From: ECT2AJA-110-A sp035399845 | GTDB lineage: Bacteria; Planctomycetota; Phycisphaerae; UBA1845; UTPLA1 | DNA length: 64,000 nucleotides | Reading direction: 5' to 3' | Assembly (NCBI GenBank): GCA_035399845.1 | Contig: DAOPJV010000026.1 | Span: 1 to 64,000 of the forward strand | Shown here: positions 25,473-34,610 of the stretch, piece by piece | How positions within the stretch are numbered: the stretch's first letter is position 1 | Layout: every line of letters begins with the position of its first letter | Program-made: the position numbers and the translations under genes | The notes under the pieces: model-generated | Told to the model about the DNA's origin: nothing | The model's input: only the letters and a program-made list of their open reading frames with translations | The model's database searches: none

Positions 25473-26810
25473 ATGCAGGACTATCGCCTACTGCTGGTCG
25501 CCTACCACTTCCCGCCGATTGCGGGCAGCGGTGTCCAACGCGCCCTCAAGCTGGCGAAATACCTGCCGAAGTGTGGTCTGCAGGTGCATGTGCTGACATG
25601 CGCCCACACGCGATATCCCCTCATCGATGACTCGCTGCTGCACGAAATCGACGACGAGCCGCGATTACGGATCCATCGCGTTCGCGGTCTGGAGCCGGCC
25701 AGCCTGGCCGACCGCGTCACGCCGCAGTGGCGCCGAGGCCCACTTTCCCGGGCGATGTCGGCGCTTCAGCAACGCGTCTATTGGCGTTTGCAGTCAGCGG
25801 CGGATCGCTGGGCGACGCCGGAACCCGAGCAGTGGTGGATCGGCAGCGCCATCCGCGCCGCGCGCCGGCTCCACGCCACGCACCCGTTCGATGCGATCCT
25901 CACGACGTCGCCGCCGCACAGCATGCAACGCGTCGGCGTCGACCTGCAGCGCGTTCTTCAGATTCCATGGATCGCGGACCTGCGCGATCCGATCGTCGAC
26001 AATTTCGCCTACGCGCCAAAGGACGACATCACCGATCGCTATTGGAGGTCGCTCGAACGCGACGTCCTCGATCGAGCCGATCACGTGGTCACAACGTGTC
26101 CGGACTACACGTCGCGCCTCGCCGAACAGGGCGCCGTCGAACGACTCAGCTGTATCACGAATGGATACGACGAAGCCGATCGGCCGGCTCGCGCCGCTTT
26201 GAAGCCTCGCGAGGCGTTCACGCTGTCACACGTCGGCGCGTTCTATCACTCTCAGAGCGTCGCGCCCCTGCTGGGCGCCTGCCGCGCCTTTCGCCGGCGG
26301 CGTCCCGATGCCCGCTTGACGCTGCGACTCGTCGGAAGTGTTTCGCGTCAGCAGGCGACTCACTTCGAACCCGGCGACGACACCTTCACGCATCGCATCG
26401 GCTATCAGTCTCACACGGAAGCGACGCGGGAAATGGCGGGCGCCGACGCCCTGTTCCTGATGACGCCTTCCCACGCGAACGGTCGCCACTGCATCCCGGC
26501 CAAGTTCTTCGAGTACCTCGCATTTGGCGGGCGAATCATCGCACTCGTTCATCGCGGGTCGAGTGTCGAACGCATCGCGCGGACCGCCGGCGGCTGCGCG
26601 ACGGCGTACCACGACGATGTCGAATCGCTCACGTACGAGATCGAACGGGCCTACGACGCTCATCACGCGCAGAGCCCGGCTGTCCGGCGTGACGCGTCAT
26701 TCGTCGAATCGTTTCGAAGGGATCGGCTGGCGACGGAATACGCGGACCTGATCGCTTCGTGCGTTCGAGAGGCGAGGTTGACGCCGATGCTCGGGAGCGT
26801 CGCCACATGA
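25473..26810 (+). CDS. Glycosyltransferase (GT-B, GT4-like)
   Basis: The 445-residue protein starts MQDYRLLLVAYHFPPIAGSG, the group-1 N-terminal motif. PWIADLRDPIVDN recalls the same motif in the gene at 21892, so the two are probably paralogues. The C-terminal half has AFTLSHVGAFYHSQSV and LTLRLVGSV, then CIPAKFFEYLAFGGRIIALV, the donor-binding region. It overlaps the next gene by four bases (ATGA). Specificity is not readable. A 67-bp gap separates it from the preceding gene. Confidence 0.83.
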   Translation: MQDYRLLLVAYHFPPIAGSGVQRALKLAKYLPKCGLQVHVLTCAHTRYPLIDDSLLHEIDDEPRLRIHRVRGLEPASLADRVTPQWRRGPLSRAMSALQQRVYWRLQSAADRWATPEPEQWWIGSAIRAARRLHATHPFDAILTTSPPHSMQRVGVDLQRVLQIPWIADLRDPIVDNFAYAPKDDITDRYWRSLERDVLDRADHVVTTCPDYTSRLAEQGAVERLSCITNGYDEADRPARAALKPREAFTLSHVGAFYHSQSVAPLLGACRAFRRRRPDARLTLRLVGSVSRQQATHFEPGDDTFTHRIGYQSHTEATREMAGADALFLMTPSHANGRHCIPAKFFEYLAFGGRIIALVHRGSSVERIARTAGGCATAYHDDVESLTYEIERAYDAHHAQSPAVRRDASFVESFRRDRLATEYADLIASCVREARLTPMLGSVAT

Positions 26811-28153
26811 AGCTTCTCTGGCACATGCCGACGCTGCGACGTGTTTCCTGCGGACTCTCCATCCGCGCGATCAACTTTGCGCGGCGACTCGCCGCGGTCG
26901 GGCATGATCTCACATTCGCTGTCGCCCGTGACAAGACCGACTGCCACGGCGCCGACATCGCAGGCCTGCCGTTGATACATCTGGATGTCCCCCCGCGGCC
27001 ACCGGCGCACTGGGCCCTGCAATCCCTGGAACGTGTTCGCATGGCGCGCGTCGCCGTCTCGCAGTTGGCTCTCGACGTCGACGTGCTCATCACCTGCCAG
27101 CCGGAAGCCGTGATCGCATTCAAAGAGCGAACGGATCGGCCCGTCGTCTTTGTCTGCGGCGGAACGACGCTGCTGCATGACGCCGCCGACGCGAAACGAC
27201 GGCGTCGCGACACATCGAGCCTTCGACATCTGATGTCGGCGCCCGCGTATGCGATCGATCGCCGCCTGAAACGACGCAACGAACGGCGTGGGTTCAGCCT
27301 GGCCGACGCGTGCGTTTTCGACAGCGCGTCGACCAGAGACCGCGTGATCGCCGAATACGCCATCAACGGCGACAAGAGCCATGCAATCCGCGGCGCCGTC
27401 GACATCGACGCATTTCGTCCCCCGACTGCTGCGGAACGCGCCGACGCTCGAGCGGCGTACGGCCTTGACGACAATACGATGATGCTGGCGTGGACGGGTC
27501 GGCTCTCCCCCGAGAAAAACCTCGAAACGCTGATTCGAGCGATTCCGCTCTGTCGTCGGCGTCAACTTCGGCTGATTCTCGCGGGCGACGGTCCCGAGCG
27601 CGGACGGCTCGAGGAACTCGTCTCAGCGATCGAAGCCCGAGCCCTCGCCGTCGGCGACGACACGCGGACGAGAAGCGTGCAGTTCCTGCGCGATGTGGAC
27701 GACGTCCGCCCGCTGCTCCACGCCGCCGACCTGTTCGTCTTTCCATCCGTCTCCGAATCGCTCGGGCTGTCGCTGATTGAGGCGATGGCCTGCAATCTGC
27801 CCGCGATCGCGCTTCGCTCGGATGGGGACCGTGTCCGAAACGCCGCCGCCGAGATTCTCGATGATGGGCGTTGCGGCGCCCTCGTCGAACAGAACACGCC
27901 CGAGGCGTTCGCCGCGGAAATCGTTCGGCTGCTCGATTCGGCCGACCAACGCGCAAATCTCGCGCTGGCCGCCCGGCGCCGCGCCGTCACTTTTTTCGAC
28001 TGGACTGCGGCGTCGCGCGATTTCGAAAGTCTAATAACCCATTTCATTTGCCGATCTAAAGGACAGGCGAAGAGTCTGTCCGAAAAAGGCGCCACTCATG
28101 AGGGCGTTTCGGGCGCCTTCGCCGAATGCGCGTCTGAGACCGCCAGCGTCTGA
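26807..28153 (+). CDS. Glycosyltransferase family 4 protein
   Basis: ATG 26807 overlaps the preceding stop; the 448-residue product starts MKLLWHMPTLRRVSCGLSIR. The N-terminal half contains NFARRLAAVGHDLTF, and the C-terminal half has the full GT4 signature: MLAWTGRLSPEKNLETLIRAI, LRLILAGDGPERGRLEEL, then LLHAADLFVFPSVSESLGLSLIEAMACNLPAIA with the E-x7-E pair. This is the most canonical member of the four transferases in the cluster. The last 40 residues (after LITHF) are a tail without homology I recognise. The stop lies 73 bp before the ligase/polymerase start. Confidence 0.87.
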   Translation: MKLLWHMPTLRRVSCGLSIRAINFARRLAAVGHDLTFAVARDKTDCHGADIAGLPLIHLDVPPRPPAHWALQSLERVRMARVAVSQLALDVDVLITCQPEAVIAFKERTDRPVVFVCGGTTLLHDAADAKRRRRDTSSLRHLMSAPAYAIDRRLKRRNERRGFSLADACVFDSASTRDRVIAEYAINGDKSHAIRGAVDIDAFRPPTAAERADARAAYGLDDNTMMLAWTGRLSPEKNLETLIRAIPLCRRRQLRLILAGDGPERGRLEELVSAIEARALAVGDDTRTRSVQFLRDVDDVRPLLHAADLFVFPSVSESLGLSLIEAMACNLPAIALRSDGDRVRNAAAEILDDGRCGALVEQNTPEAFAAEIVRLLDSADQRANLALAARRRAVTFFDWTAASRDFESLITHFICRSKGQAKSLSEKGATHEGVSGAFAECASETASV

Positions 28154-28226
28154 TCGCCCCGACCTGCGATCCTCGCGGCAGGCGTCTCGACGCCCCCTGG
28201 AACCGCCCGAAGAGGACACCGCGAGG

Positions 28227-29696
28227 ATGTCAATGCGCTTCATTCTGTATGCGTCGATTCTGTTCATGGCGCTGCCGATTGTGTTGTACCGACCGTTCTT
28301 CGGTCTGTGCGTGTATTACATCGTGTCCATTCTGCAGCCGAAGATCCTCTGCTGGCGCGGCGACTTTCAGGACGCCTTGATCGTGGGCGTGCCGCTGGTC
28401 ATCGGCGCCATCGCGTTCGGCACGCAGAAGCGCGATCTGATCGCGGAAAGAGACACGCAATCCGGCAAGCTGAATCGAATCATCACGCGTATCGATCGCA
28501 GCCCGATCTTCACGCCGCACTGGATCATCGCCCTCTTCGCGGTGCTCGTTTTCTACATCGCCATCACGCGACAACTCGTTGAGTATCCGACGTCCACGTC
28601 CTCCTACCAGTTCAAGAGCCTCTGCAAGATCTTCCTCGTGACGGGGCTGCTGACTGGACTCGTCACCGACTATCCGCGATTACGGGTCCTCTTCATCGTG
28701 ATCGGTTTTTCCGCCGCATTCTGGGCGATCAAAGGTGGCGTCAAGGTACTTATCATTGGTCCTCACCAGGTCTATGGAAAGTCCTACGACAACAACCTCT
28801 TCGCGCTGATCAGCGTGATGTCGCTGCCGCTCGTGTTTTACTCGGCACAACTTGTCCGAAACCGGCGATGGCGATTCGTCATCCTGGCCTGTACGGCCCT
28901 CATCTGCATCGGAATCATCGGATCGCGTTCCCGCGCCGGTTTTGCGGCGTTCGCCGTCGTGGTCATGATGATGGCGTGGGGCAGTCGCTATCGCATGCGC
29001 GCCCTTGTGACGACGACCCTCGTCGTCACGGCCGTCTCCATCATGGTCGGTCCCGAAATGATCGATCGAATCGAATCGATCATGGGCTATCGCGAGGACA
29101 AGTCGGCGTATTCCCGATTCTTCACGTGGACGATTGCCAAGACACTGGTCGAGCAGAATCCCATCATCGGTGTCGGTTTCGGAAACTTCGAAGAGGCGAA
29201 GGACGCCGTCTTCGGCGGAAAGAAGGCCGCGCACAGTATCTACCTGTCCAACATGAGCGAACTCGGCATGCTGGGGCATCCCATGTGGCTGTTCCTGATC
29301 TTCGGAACCATGGCCAGTCTCTGGCGATTCACGCGAAAGGCCCGGCGCCTCCCGCCGGACATGGCGTGGCCCTACTACATCGCCCGCGCGCTGATGCTCA
29401 GCCTGATCGCCTTTGCGGTCCACGGGGCGTTCCATAACGAAGAGTATCTTGAGCTGATGTTCACAGTGCTGGGGCTCGCCGTGGCGCTCCACGTCGTCAC
29501 GCGTCGTGAGCTGAAGCGGCACGGTCTGTTCCTCGAGGCCGAGACGACTGAGGCGGACGCCAAAGCCAATGCCCCCGCCAGGCCCCCAGCGAAAAAGCGA
29601 ATCTCGCCGGCGCCGACACCCGCCCACATAGGCGTGCTGGACGAATCCCCTGTCACGCTTGGCGCGCTGGCCCGCTCGATGCGGCCCGAGTGTTGA
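28227..29696 (+). CDS. O-antigen ligase/polymerase-like (Wzy_C) membrane protein, exosortase-A-type
   Basis: The product is about 489 residues with roughly ten membrane spans. It starts MSMRFILYASILFMALP; ATG 28233 has a better-placed GAGGA and is an alternative. The longer frame upstream is soluble, Arg/Pro-rich and unlikely. The Wzy_C region has GSRSRAGFAAFAVV and later the loop IGVGFGNF and the HSIYLSNMSELGMLG motif, which carries the conserved His in ligases. I associate the N-terminal PFFGLCVYYIVSILQPKILCW with TIGR03097, the putative O-glycosylation ligase linked to exosortase A. It probably polymerises EPS repeats or transfers them to acceptors. A soluble, Ala/Pro-rich tail of about 60 residues follows the last span. 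Confidence 0.85.
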   Translation: MSMRFILYASILFMALPIVLYRPFFGLCVYYIVSILQPKILCWRGDFQDALIVGVPLVIGAIAFGTQKRDLIAERDTQSGKLNRIITRIDRSPIFTPHWIIALFAVLVFYIAITRQLVEYPTSTSSYQFKSLCKIFLVTGLLTGLVTDYPRLRVLFIVIGFSAAFWAIKGGVKVLIIGPHQVYGKSYDNNLFALISVMSLPLVFYSAQLVRNRRWRFVILACTALICIGIIGSRSRAGFAAFAVVVMMMAWGSRYRMRALVTTTLVVTAVSIMVGPEMIDRIESIMGYREDKSAYSRFFTWTIAKTLVEQNPIIGVGFGNFEEAKDAVFGGKKAAHSIYLSNMSELGMLGHPMWLFLIFGTMASLWRFTRKARRLPPDMAWPYYIARALMLSLIAFAVHGAFHNEEYLELMFTVLGLAVALHVVTRRELKRHGLFLEAETTEADAKANAPARPPAKKRISPAPTPAHIGVLDESPVTLGALARSMRPEC

Positions 29697-29933
29697 TTTC
29701 CTGCAACACGTGATGCGTCTGGACAACATCGACGTGGCGTGAATTCAACACGCCCTCACAACACGCAAAGTTCAATCCGCGCCTGGCGAATACCGCAGAA
29801 GCGCCGACGCCCCGCGTGACGACGCGCCAGGCGGCGCATTATCGATCGGGCGCCTGAATCGCGGATGATCGTCGCGATTCGGATCGCCCATTGCCCCCTC
29901 CACGTACAGGAAGCGCTTCTGGAGGGACGCGAC

Positions 29934-30431
29934 ATGGGCGATATTTCATCCGGCATCACACCGATCAGTGGGTACGGCGTCACGGCGTCGCAGTCCGCGT
30001 CACTCTCGACGTCCCAGCCGCTTCGAGGCGATGGCTCGATCCAGGAGGCGACGTCCGGCACAGCGTCGAGTCGTATCGTCGAAAACGCCCGCGTCAGTCA
30101 GTCGCAGTCGTCGATTTCGATTGCCAGCCAGCAGACGCAGCCTCAGGCCGCGTCGGATTTCGGCCTCCTGCTGTTTCTGGCGGCCTTCATGTCCGACGAC
30201 GATGACAAGAACAAGTCCAATCCCTTCATGGCGCTCGTCGGACTCGCGCTGATGTCAGCGCTGCAGCAGCAGGCGCAGAGCACGCAGTTCCTGCAGTTCG
30301 ACTCGAGTTCGCTGGAAATCTCCCAGTCTGTGTCCGCGACAGAGTCCCTGACAAGCCAATCCGCGACCTACCAGCAGACGACGGGCGTCGACACGAGCGC
30401 TCTCGGCGGACAAATCGACGTCGCCGGCTGA
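29934..30431 (+). CDS. Ser/Gln/Thr-rich small protein of unknown function
   Basis: ATG 29934 is preceded by GGAGGG at 29921-29926, a strong ribosome-binding site. The 165-residue product has Ser+Gln+Thr as roughly half of its residues, in runs such as SQSSISIASQQTQPQ and SVSATESLTSQSATYQQ. The centre holds a hydrophobic stretch (FGLLLFLAAFMS), an acidic DDDDKNKSNP turn and a second hydrophobic helix (FMALVGLALMSAL). No signal peptide or Cys residues. The gene sits between the ligase and an SGNH hydrolase. It may be a small structural or surface-associated protein; I do not recognise a family. Confidence 0.65.
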   Translation: MGDISSGITPISGYGVTASQSASLSTSQPLRGDGSIQEATSGTASSRIVENARVSQSQSSISIASQQTQPQAASDFGLLLFLAAFMSDDDDKNKSNPFMALVGLALMSALQQQAQSTQFLQFDSSSLEISQSVSATESLTSQSATYQQTTGVDTSALGGQIDVAG

Positions 30432-30546
30432 TCGCGGGCGACGCCCCGCCGCACACGATCAACACAACCCCATGCGCGAGCCGATATTCATTCGGACGCG
30501 CTGTCGTTGCGCGCCCATTGCGATCCCATGTTCGCAGGGCGGAACC

Positions 30547-31776
30547 TTGAGCCACGAGACACTGACTTCGAACCGACGACCTCGATCACGACGCCGACGC
30601 GCAGCGCTGGCCATCTGCGTCCTGGCGGGCGCATCGATCGTCGGTATCGCAATGGCGGAAGTGGCGCTGCGACTTGTCTGGTCGCCCGCCGCGGATCGGG
30701 TCACGCATTCCTTCGACTTCGAGAAAGCGCTCCGGCGCGACGACGAGCTTGGCTATGTTCCGCGGGCCAGTGTGATTGTCGAATACCCGCCCTACAACGC
30801 CGTCTTCTCGACCAACAGCGCGGGGCTTCGCGGGCCCGAACAGCGCGTCGATCGCGCCGCCGGCCGACGACGTATCGTCGTTCTCGGCGATTCATTCGCA
30901 TGGGGACATGGCGTCTCGACGGGGCTGGCGTTTCCCGAAGTCATCGACGCGGCGCTGCCTCTTGCGGATGTCATCAACCTCGGCGTGCCCGGATATGACC
31001 TCTCGAAATCGCTGCGATTCTACGAACGCGTCGGCCGAGCTTATCAACCCGATCTCGTGATCGTCGCAGTCTGCCAGAATGACTTTCAGGTCCGCGACAC
31101 GGCGGACCGACCCTCGGCGACAACTTCATCGTATCCCGCGGCGGCGACAAACGCCGCTTCAACGGCGCCCGCGTCGCGCGGCGTCAAACAGTGGCTTCGA
31201 ACGCATTCTCGCCTCTACCAGCTCGCGCAGCAGACGATCAACACGAACAGGTCACTCGCCCGATTCTCCGTGCGCATCGGTCTGAAAGAGGAACTCGCCG
31301 GGTTTGAAATGCTCGACGACAATCTGCGCCCGGCCCTGATCGACGCGCCACCGGGCGTTCAGCGCAGCCGAGAGAGTGTCTGCCGCCAGTTGCTGGCGAT
31401 TCGTGATACCGTTGCGGCCGACGGCGCGACCACGCTGGTTGCCCTGATTCCCTGCATCCAGTCCATCGATCCGAACGAGCTGGCCAAATCGATCGCATAC
31501 ACGCGATATGAGGCGAGCGATTTCGACCTCTCGGCGCCGATGCGTCTGCTCACGGATTTCTGTGCGACGAATGATATCCCCGTGGTCGACCCGACGCCCG
31601 ATTTCAGCGCGGCGTATGCCCGCGGTGAATCGCTCTACCTGAACGGGGATCTGCATTTCAACAAGGCGGGACACGCGCTGTTCGCTCGGGCGATTCTCAG
31701 CGCAATTGACCGGCGATCGCCTATCGAAGCCCGAACAGCCGCAGTATCGGATCGTAGTACAGCCACGCGGCGATGA
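30547..31776 (+). CDS. Membrane-anchored SGNH/GDSL hydrolase-like protein
   Basis: I prefer TTG 30547 (AGGGCGG upstream) over ATG 30472. About 409 residues. An N-terminal anchor (ALAICVLAGASIVGIAM) places the domain outside the membrane. Block I is VVLGDSFAWGHGVS with the nucleophilic Ser; block II/III contains NLGVPGYDLSKSLRFYE; VIVAVCQNDF supplies the oxyanion Asn; block V is LNGDLHFNKAGHALFA with the Asp-His pair. All catalytic positions are therefore present. Such proteins in EPS loci act as O-acetyl esterases or acyltransferase partners. Its 3' end overlaps the convergent M48 gene by 56 bp. Confidence 0.82.
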   Translation: MSHETLTSNRRPRSRRRRAALAICVLAGASIVGIAMAEVALRLVWSPAADRVTHSFDFEKALRRDDELGYVPRASVIVEYPPYNAVFSTNSAGLRGPEQRVDRAAGRRRIVVLGDSFAWGHGVSTGLAFPEVIDAALPLADVINLGVPGYDLSKSLRFYERVGRAYQPDLVIVAVCQNDFQVRDTADRPSATTSSYPAAATNAASTAPASRGVKQWLRTHSRLYQLAQQTINTNRSLARFSVRIGLKEELAGFEMLDDNLRPALIDAPPGVQRSRESVCRQLLAIRDTVAADGATTLVALIPCIQSIDPNELAKSIAYTRYEASDFDLSAPMRLLTDFCATNDIPVVDPTPDFSAAYARGESLYLNGDLHFNKAGHALFARAILSAIDRRSPIEARTAAVSDRSTATRR

Positions 31777-33307
31777 CGGATCCGATCAGCGCGAGGGCGA
31801 TCAGCCCCAGTTTGATCTGCAGCACATAGTCATCGAACTTGCGCAGCGCCGCCGCGTCTGTCGCGAATCGTTCGAGCAGCGCGCAACGCGACTGAATGCT
31901 GCCATGCCGCCAGCTCGGCGCCTCGCGCGGAATCCCGTTCAAATCCGCAATGCGGCCCAGCGTGGCGCCGAAAAGATGCACCGCCGAGACGCACAGACCC
32001 GGCCCCCGCGTTTCGCCGTGAACCGGGCAGTATTGCACGCAGGACTGGATGTCCGGTGTCACGCATCGAACGCCGTAAAGATCGGCCTGCCGTTCGAATT
32101 TCCGTGAAAGCCAGCTGAATCCGAAGAGCCACATTCCGAGCAGCGACGTCAACCCAACAAGCTGCACGACGCCGTAGTCGACGGGCGTATTGAATTTGAC
32201 GTACAACCACGTCGCGAGCAGCGTCGCGCCGCCCGCAACATACATGGAGACGATCGCAAACACGCCAAAGAAGGGCAGATGCCAGTGGCGAACGTGCCCG
32301 GCTTCATGACCAAACACCGCCTCGATCTCGCTGTCGTCCATCGTCTCCAGCAGCGCGTCGGAAACCATGATGTAGCGAAGCGGCGCAATGAATCCCATGA
32401 CGGCCGCGTTCACGGCCATGCCGTGCGTGTGCCACAGCAGGATCTCGCGATACTTCAGACCGATGCGCTCGCACGTCCGCTCGAAGCGCCTGCGCAGCGG
32501 ACCATCCGGGAGACGTTCCGTGGCCCAGATGTATCGCAGCATCACGGGCGCCATGGCCAGCACAATGAAGGAGACCGTCCCCAGGGCCGTCTGCAGAATG
32601 AGCATCCGCGCATTCTTGTCGCCGGGCAGTTTGATCAGCCACGTCGCGCCGCTGTCGTTGTAGGAATCGATCAGGTGCTTCGCGAAGACGATGACGCACA
32701 TCGGAATCGCGAGAAACAGGATATGGTGCCGGACCTTGTCCACGAGAAACGGCAGAAGCCCCGTCGCCTCCGGATCAGGTCGACGCCGCGCCAACTGAAT
32801 CGCCTCGAGGCCGCCGGTGTTCTTCGCAATGCGCGGCGCATCGCCCTCCTCCGCCGGACCCTCCAGCGACTCCAGCCGCAAACGCACTTCGGCGCGATAC
32901 TGCATCGTCCAGCTCGCCAACAGCGCGATCGCCGTCGGCGCGAGCATCACAAGTTCGGCGACGAGGGGGTAGGCGTCCAGCCCCCACGCTTTTCGGACGA
33001 TCGTCGGCCAGGACGTGCAGACCATCGTCAGGACGAGCATCGAGGCGACGACGAAGAGTTCCACCTGCTGAAACCAGGACAACTCGTCCGCCGCGTCATC
33101 GTGGCCCTCGGGCGTGCCGTCGAGTCGATACTGCGTGCGGACGGCGCCGATCCCCGAAAGGATGGCCATGACCGGAATCTGGAGCAGCACAAATCCGACG
33201 GTCATCAACAGGCCGTGCCGGTCCGTGGCGCGGAAAATCAGCGCGGACTCGGCCGGCAACTTATCGCTCAGAACGAGCGCAAATGCCATGATGACAATGA
33301 AATACAT
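31721..33307 (-). CDS. Multi-pass M48-family zinc metalloprotease
   Basis: The 528-residue protein has about eight hydrophobic segments. The zinc motif HEAGH is at residues 334-338 with the third ligand Glu at about 405 in SRKFERQAD, the standard M48 (HtpX/Ste24) layout. The motif is preceded by the MVSDALLETMDDSEIEAV segment typical of the family. A C-terminal region of about 100 residues includes CVTPDIQSCVQYCPVHG, a Cys-rich insertion that might bind metal, and ends with another span (IALALIGSVIAAWLYY). It likely cleaves membrane proteins. It overlaps the SGNH gene tail convergently by 56 bp. Confidence 0.88.
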   Translation of the reverse strand: MYFIVIMAFALVLSDKLPAESALIFRATDRHGLLMTVGFVLLQIPVMAILSGIGAVRTQYRLDGTPEGHDDAADELSWFQQVELFVVASMLVLTMVCTSWPTIVRKAWGLDAYPLVAELVMLAPTAIALLASWTMQYRAEVRLRLESLEGPAEEGDAPRIAKNTGGLEAIQLARRRPDPEATGLLPFLVDKVRHHILFLAIPMCVIVFAKHLIDSYNDSGATWLIKLPGDKNARMLILQTALGTVSFIVLAMAPVMLRYIWATERLPDGPLRRRFERTCERIGLKYREILLWHTHGMAVNAAVMGFIAPLRYIMVSDALLETMDDSEIEAVFGHEAGHVRHWHLPFFGVFAIVSMYVAGGATLLATWLYVKFNTPVDYGVVQLVGLTSLLGMWLFGFSWLSRKFERQADLYGVRCVTPDIQSCVQYCPVHGETRGPGLCVSAVHLFGATLGRIADLNGIPREAPSWRHGSIQSRCALLERFATDAAALRKFDDYVLQIKLGLIALALIGSVIAAWLYYDPILRLFGLR

Positions 33308-33524
33308 AAATCCGTGCCGGTCCGTAGGTTCCGCGGGTCAACGATCGGCGGTATTCTAGGACGCGTCCGGCGTCCCACAAGGCGCTCAATGGATCGCAAT
33401 ACGCCGTTCCCGGCGTCGTTTGGTATTGAAGGCGCGCCCGTGTCTTTGTCGGCGCGCCAAGTCGGGTCATTCATGACCAAACCGGACTGAAGTCCAACGG
33501 TTTTCCATGCTGGAGACATATGCC

Positions 33525-34523
33525 ATGAAATCACATCGGATCATGATCGGCTTCTGTGTGCTGCTCGCCGGCCTCTGTGCGACGCCGGTCTCGGCACAGC
33601 CTGAAAAAGGTGACGATGGCCCGGGTGTTCGCCCGAGGCGACCGGAAGGCCCCGGCGGACTGCAACGTCGTGGCGGACGAGGGAACCGCGGGGCCGACGC
33701 TCAGCTCGCCAGGCTCAATGACGCCCTCAAGCTCGACGACACGCAGAAGAGCGAGGTCCAGGCCCTGCTCAAGGCCCACGAAGCGAAGATCCGCGAGATG
33801 CGCGATGGGTTCCGCCCCTCCCCTGAAGAACTCGAGGAAATGGAAGCGATCCGCGAGGACCTCAGACGCGCCCGGGAAGAGAACGACACGGAACTGATGG
33901 CGAAGTGTCGGGACCGCATGCGCGCCGCGCGGGAGGCCCGCAACGAACGCACGGCCCCGGCGCGAGAGGCCATCGAGGCCGCCGAGGCGAAGCTCCACGA
34001 CGACATCCTGGAGAAACTCAACGACGATCAGAAGAAGGCGTTTGACGAAGTCTGGAATGACGTCATGGATCGTCGCGGCCGACGCGGCGGCTCGAAGTAC
34101 GATCCGCGACTGCTTCAGCGGGTCGTCTCTCGCGTGAAGGGCCTGTCAACGGAGCAGGAGGAAAGCGTCGAGAAGCTGTTCAGTGATTTCCGCGAAGCCG
34201 ACAAGAAGGCCCGGCGAACACGGCCCGAGCGCCCCGGGCGCAAAGAGGGCGAAGAAGCCGACAAGCCGCAGCGACGACGCGACAATCGACGCATGCGTGA
34301 CGACGCCGCCTCCAAGAAGCTCTTTGACGATGTCATGGCTGTGCTGACCGAAGCACAGCAGGCGGAAGTCAGGACGATGATGGAGAAGGCGTCCGGCAAG
34401 CGCGGTGAGCGCGGCGAGCGCGGGCGGCGCGGCCGAGGCGACGCCGATGGCCGCGACGGTCCCGGTCGCTTCCGCGACGGCGACTCGCAGCCGAAGAAGC
34501 CCGCGGATTCCGACGACGACTGA
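33525..34523 (+). CDS. Secreted Spy/CpxP-like, highly charged protein
   Basis: ATG 33525 follows GGAGA with suitable spacing; ATG 33507 is less likely. About 332 residues with a signal peptide (MKSHRIMIGFCVLLAGLCATPVSA). The mature protein alternates acidic and basic residues and has three repeated helical segments with the LDDTQKSEVQALLKAH, LNDDQKKAFDEVW and LSTEQEESVEKLF pattern, resembling the L-T-x-x-Q motif of Spy/CpxP-type periplasmic proteins. The C-terminus is low complexity (RGERGERGRRGRG, then an Asp-rich end). Spy-like proteins act as ATP-independent chaperones; whether this one does is inference. It ends at a strong terminator. Confidence 0.7.
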   Translation: MKSHRIMIGFCVLLAGLCATPVSAQPEKGDDGPGVRPRRPEGPGGLQRRGGRGNRGADAQLARLNDALKLDDTQKSEVQALLKAHEAKIREMRDGFRPSPEELEEMEAIREDLRRAREENDTELMAKCRDRMRAAREARNERTAPAREAIEAAEAKLHDDILEKLNDDQKKAFDEVWNDVMDRRGRRGGSKYDPRLLQRVVSRVKGLSTEQEESVEKLFSDFREADKKARRTRPERPGRKEGEEADKPQRRRDNRRMRDDAASKKLFDDVMAVLTEAQQAEVRTMMEKASGKRGERGERGRRGRGDADGRDGPGRFRDGDSQPKKPADSDDD

Positions 34524-34560
34524 CGGCGCGATCACGACGGCGTCAATTGAAAAAGACCTG

Positions 34561-34590
34561 CGGGCCGACGGAAACGTCGGCCCGTTTTTC
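34561..34590 (+). terminator. Strong Rho-independent terminator, probably bidirectional
   Basis: A perfect 10-bp stem CGGGCCGACG/CGTCGGCCCG (34561-34570, 34575-34584) with a GAAA tetraloop is followed by TTTTT. On the other strand a T-run also follows after a few bases, so it likely also ends the PilC transcript. Confidence 0.9.
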
Positions 34591-34610
34591 TTGCGTCGAA
34601 CGAACCGACT

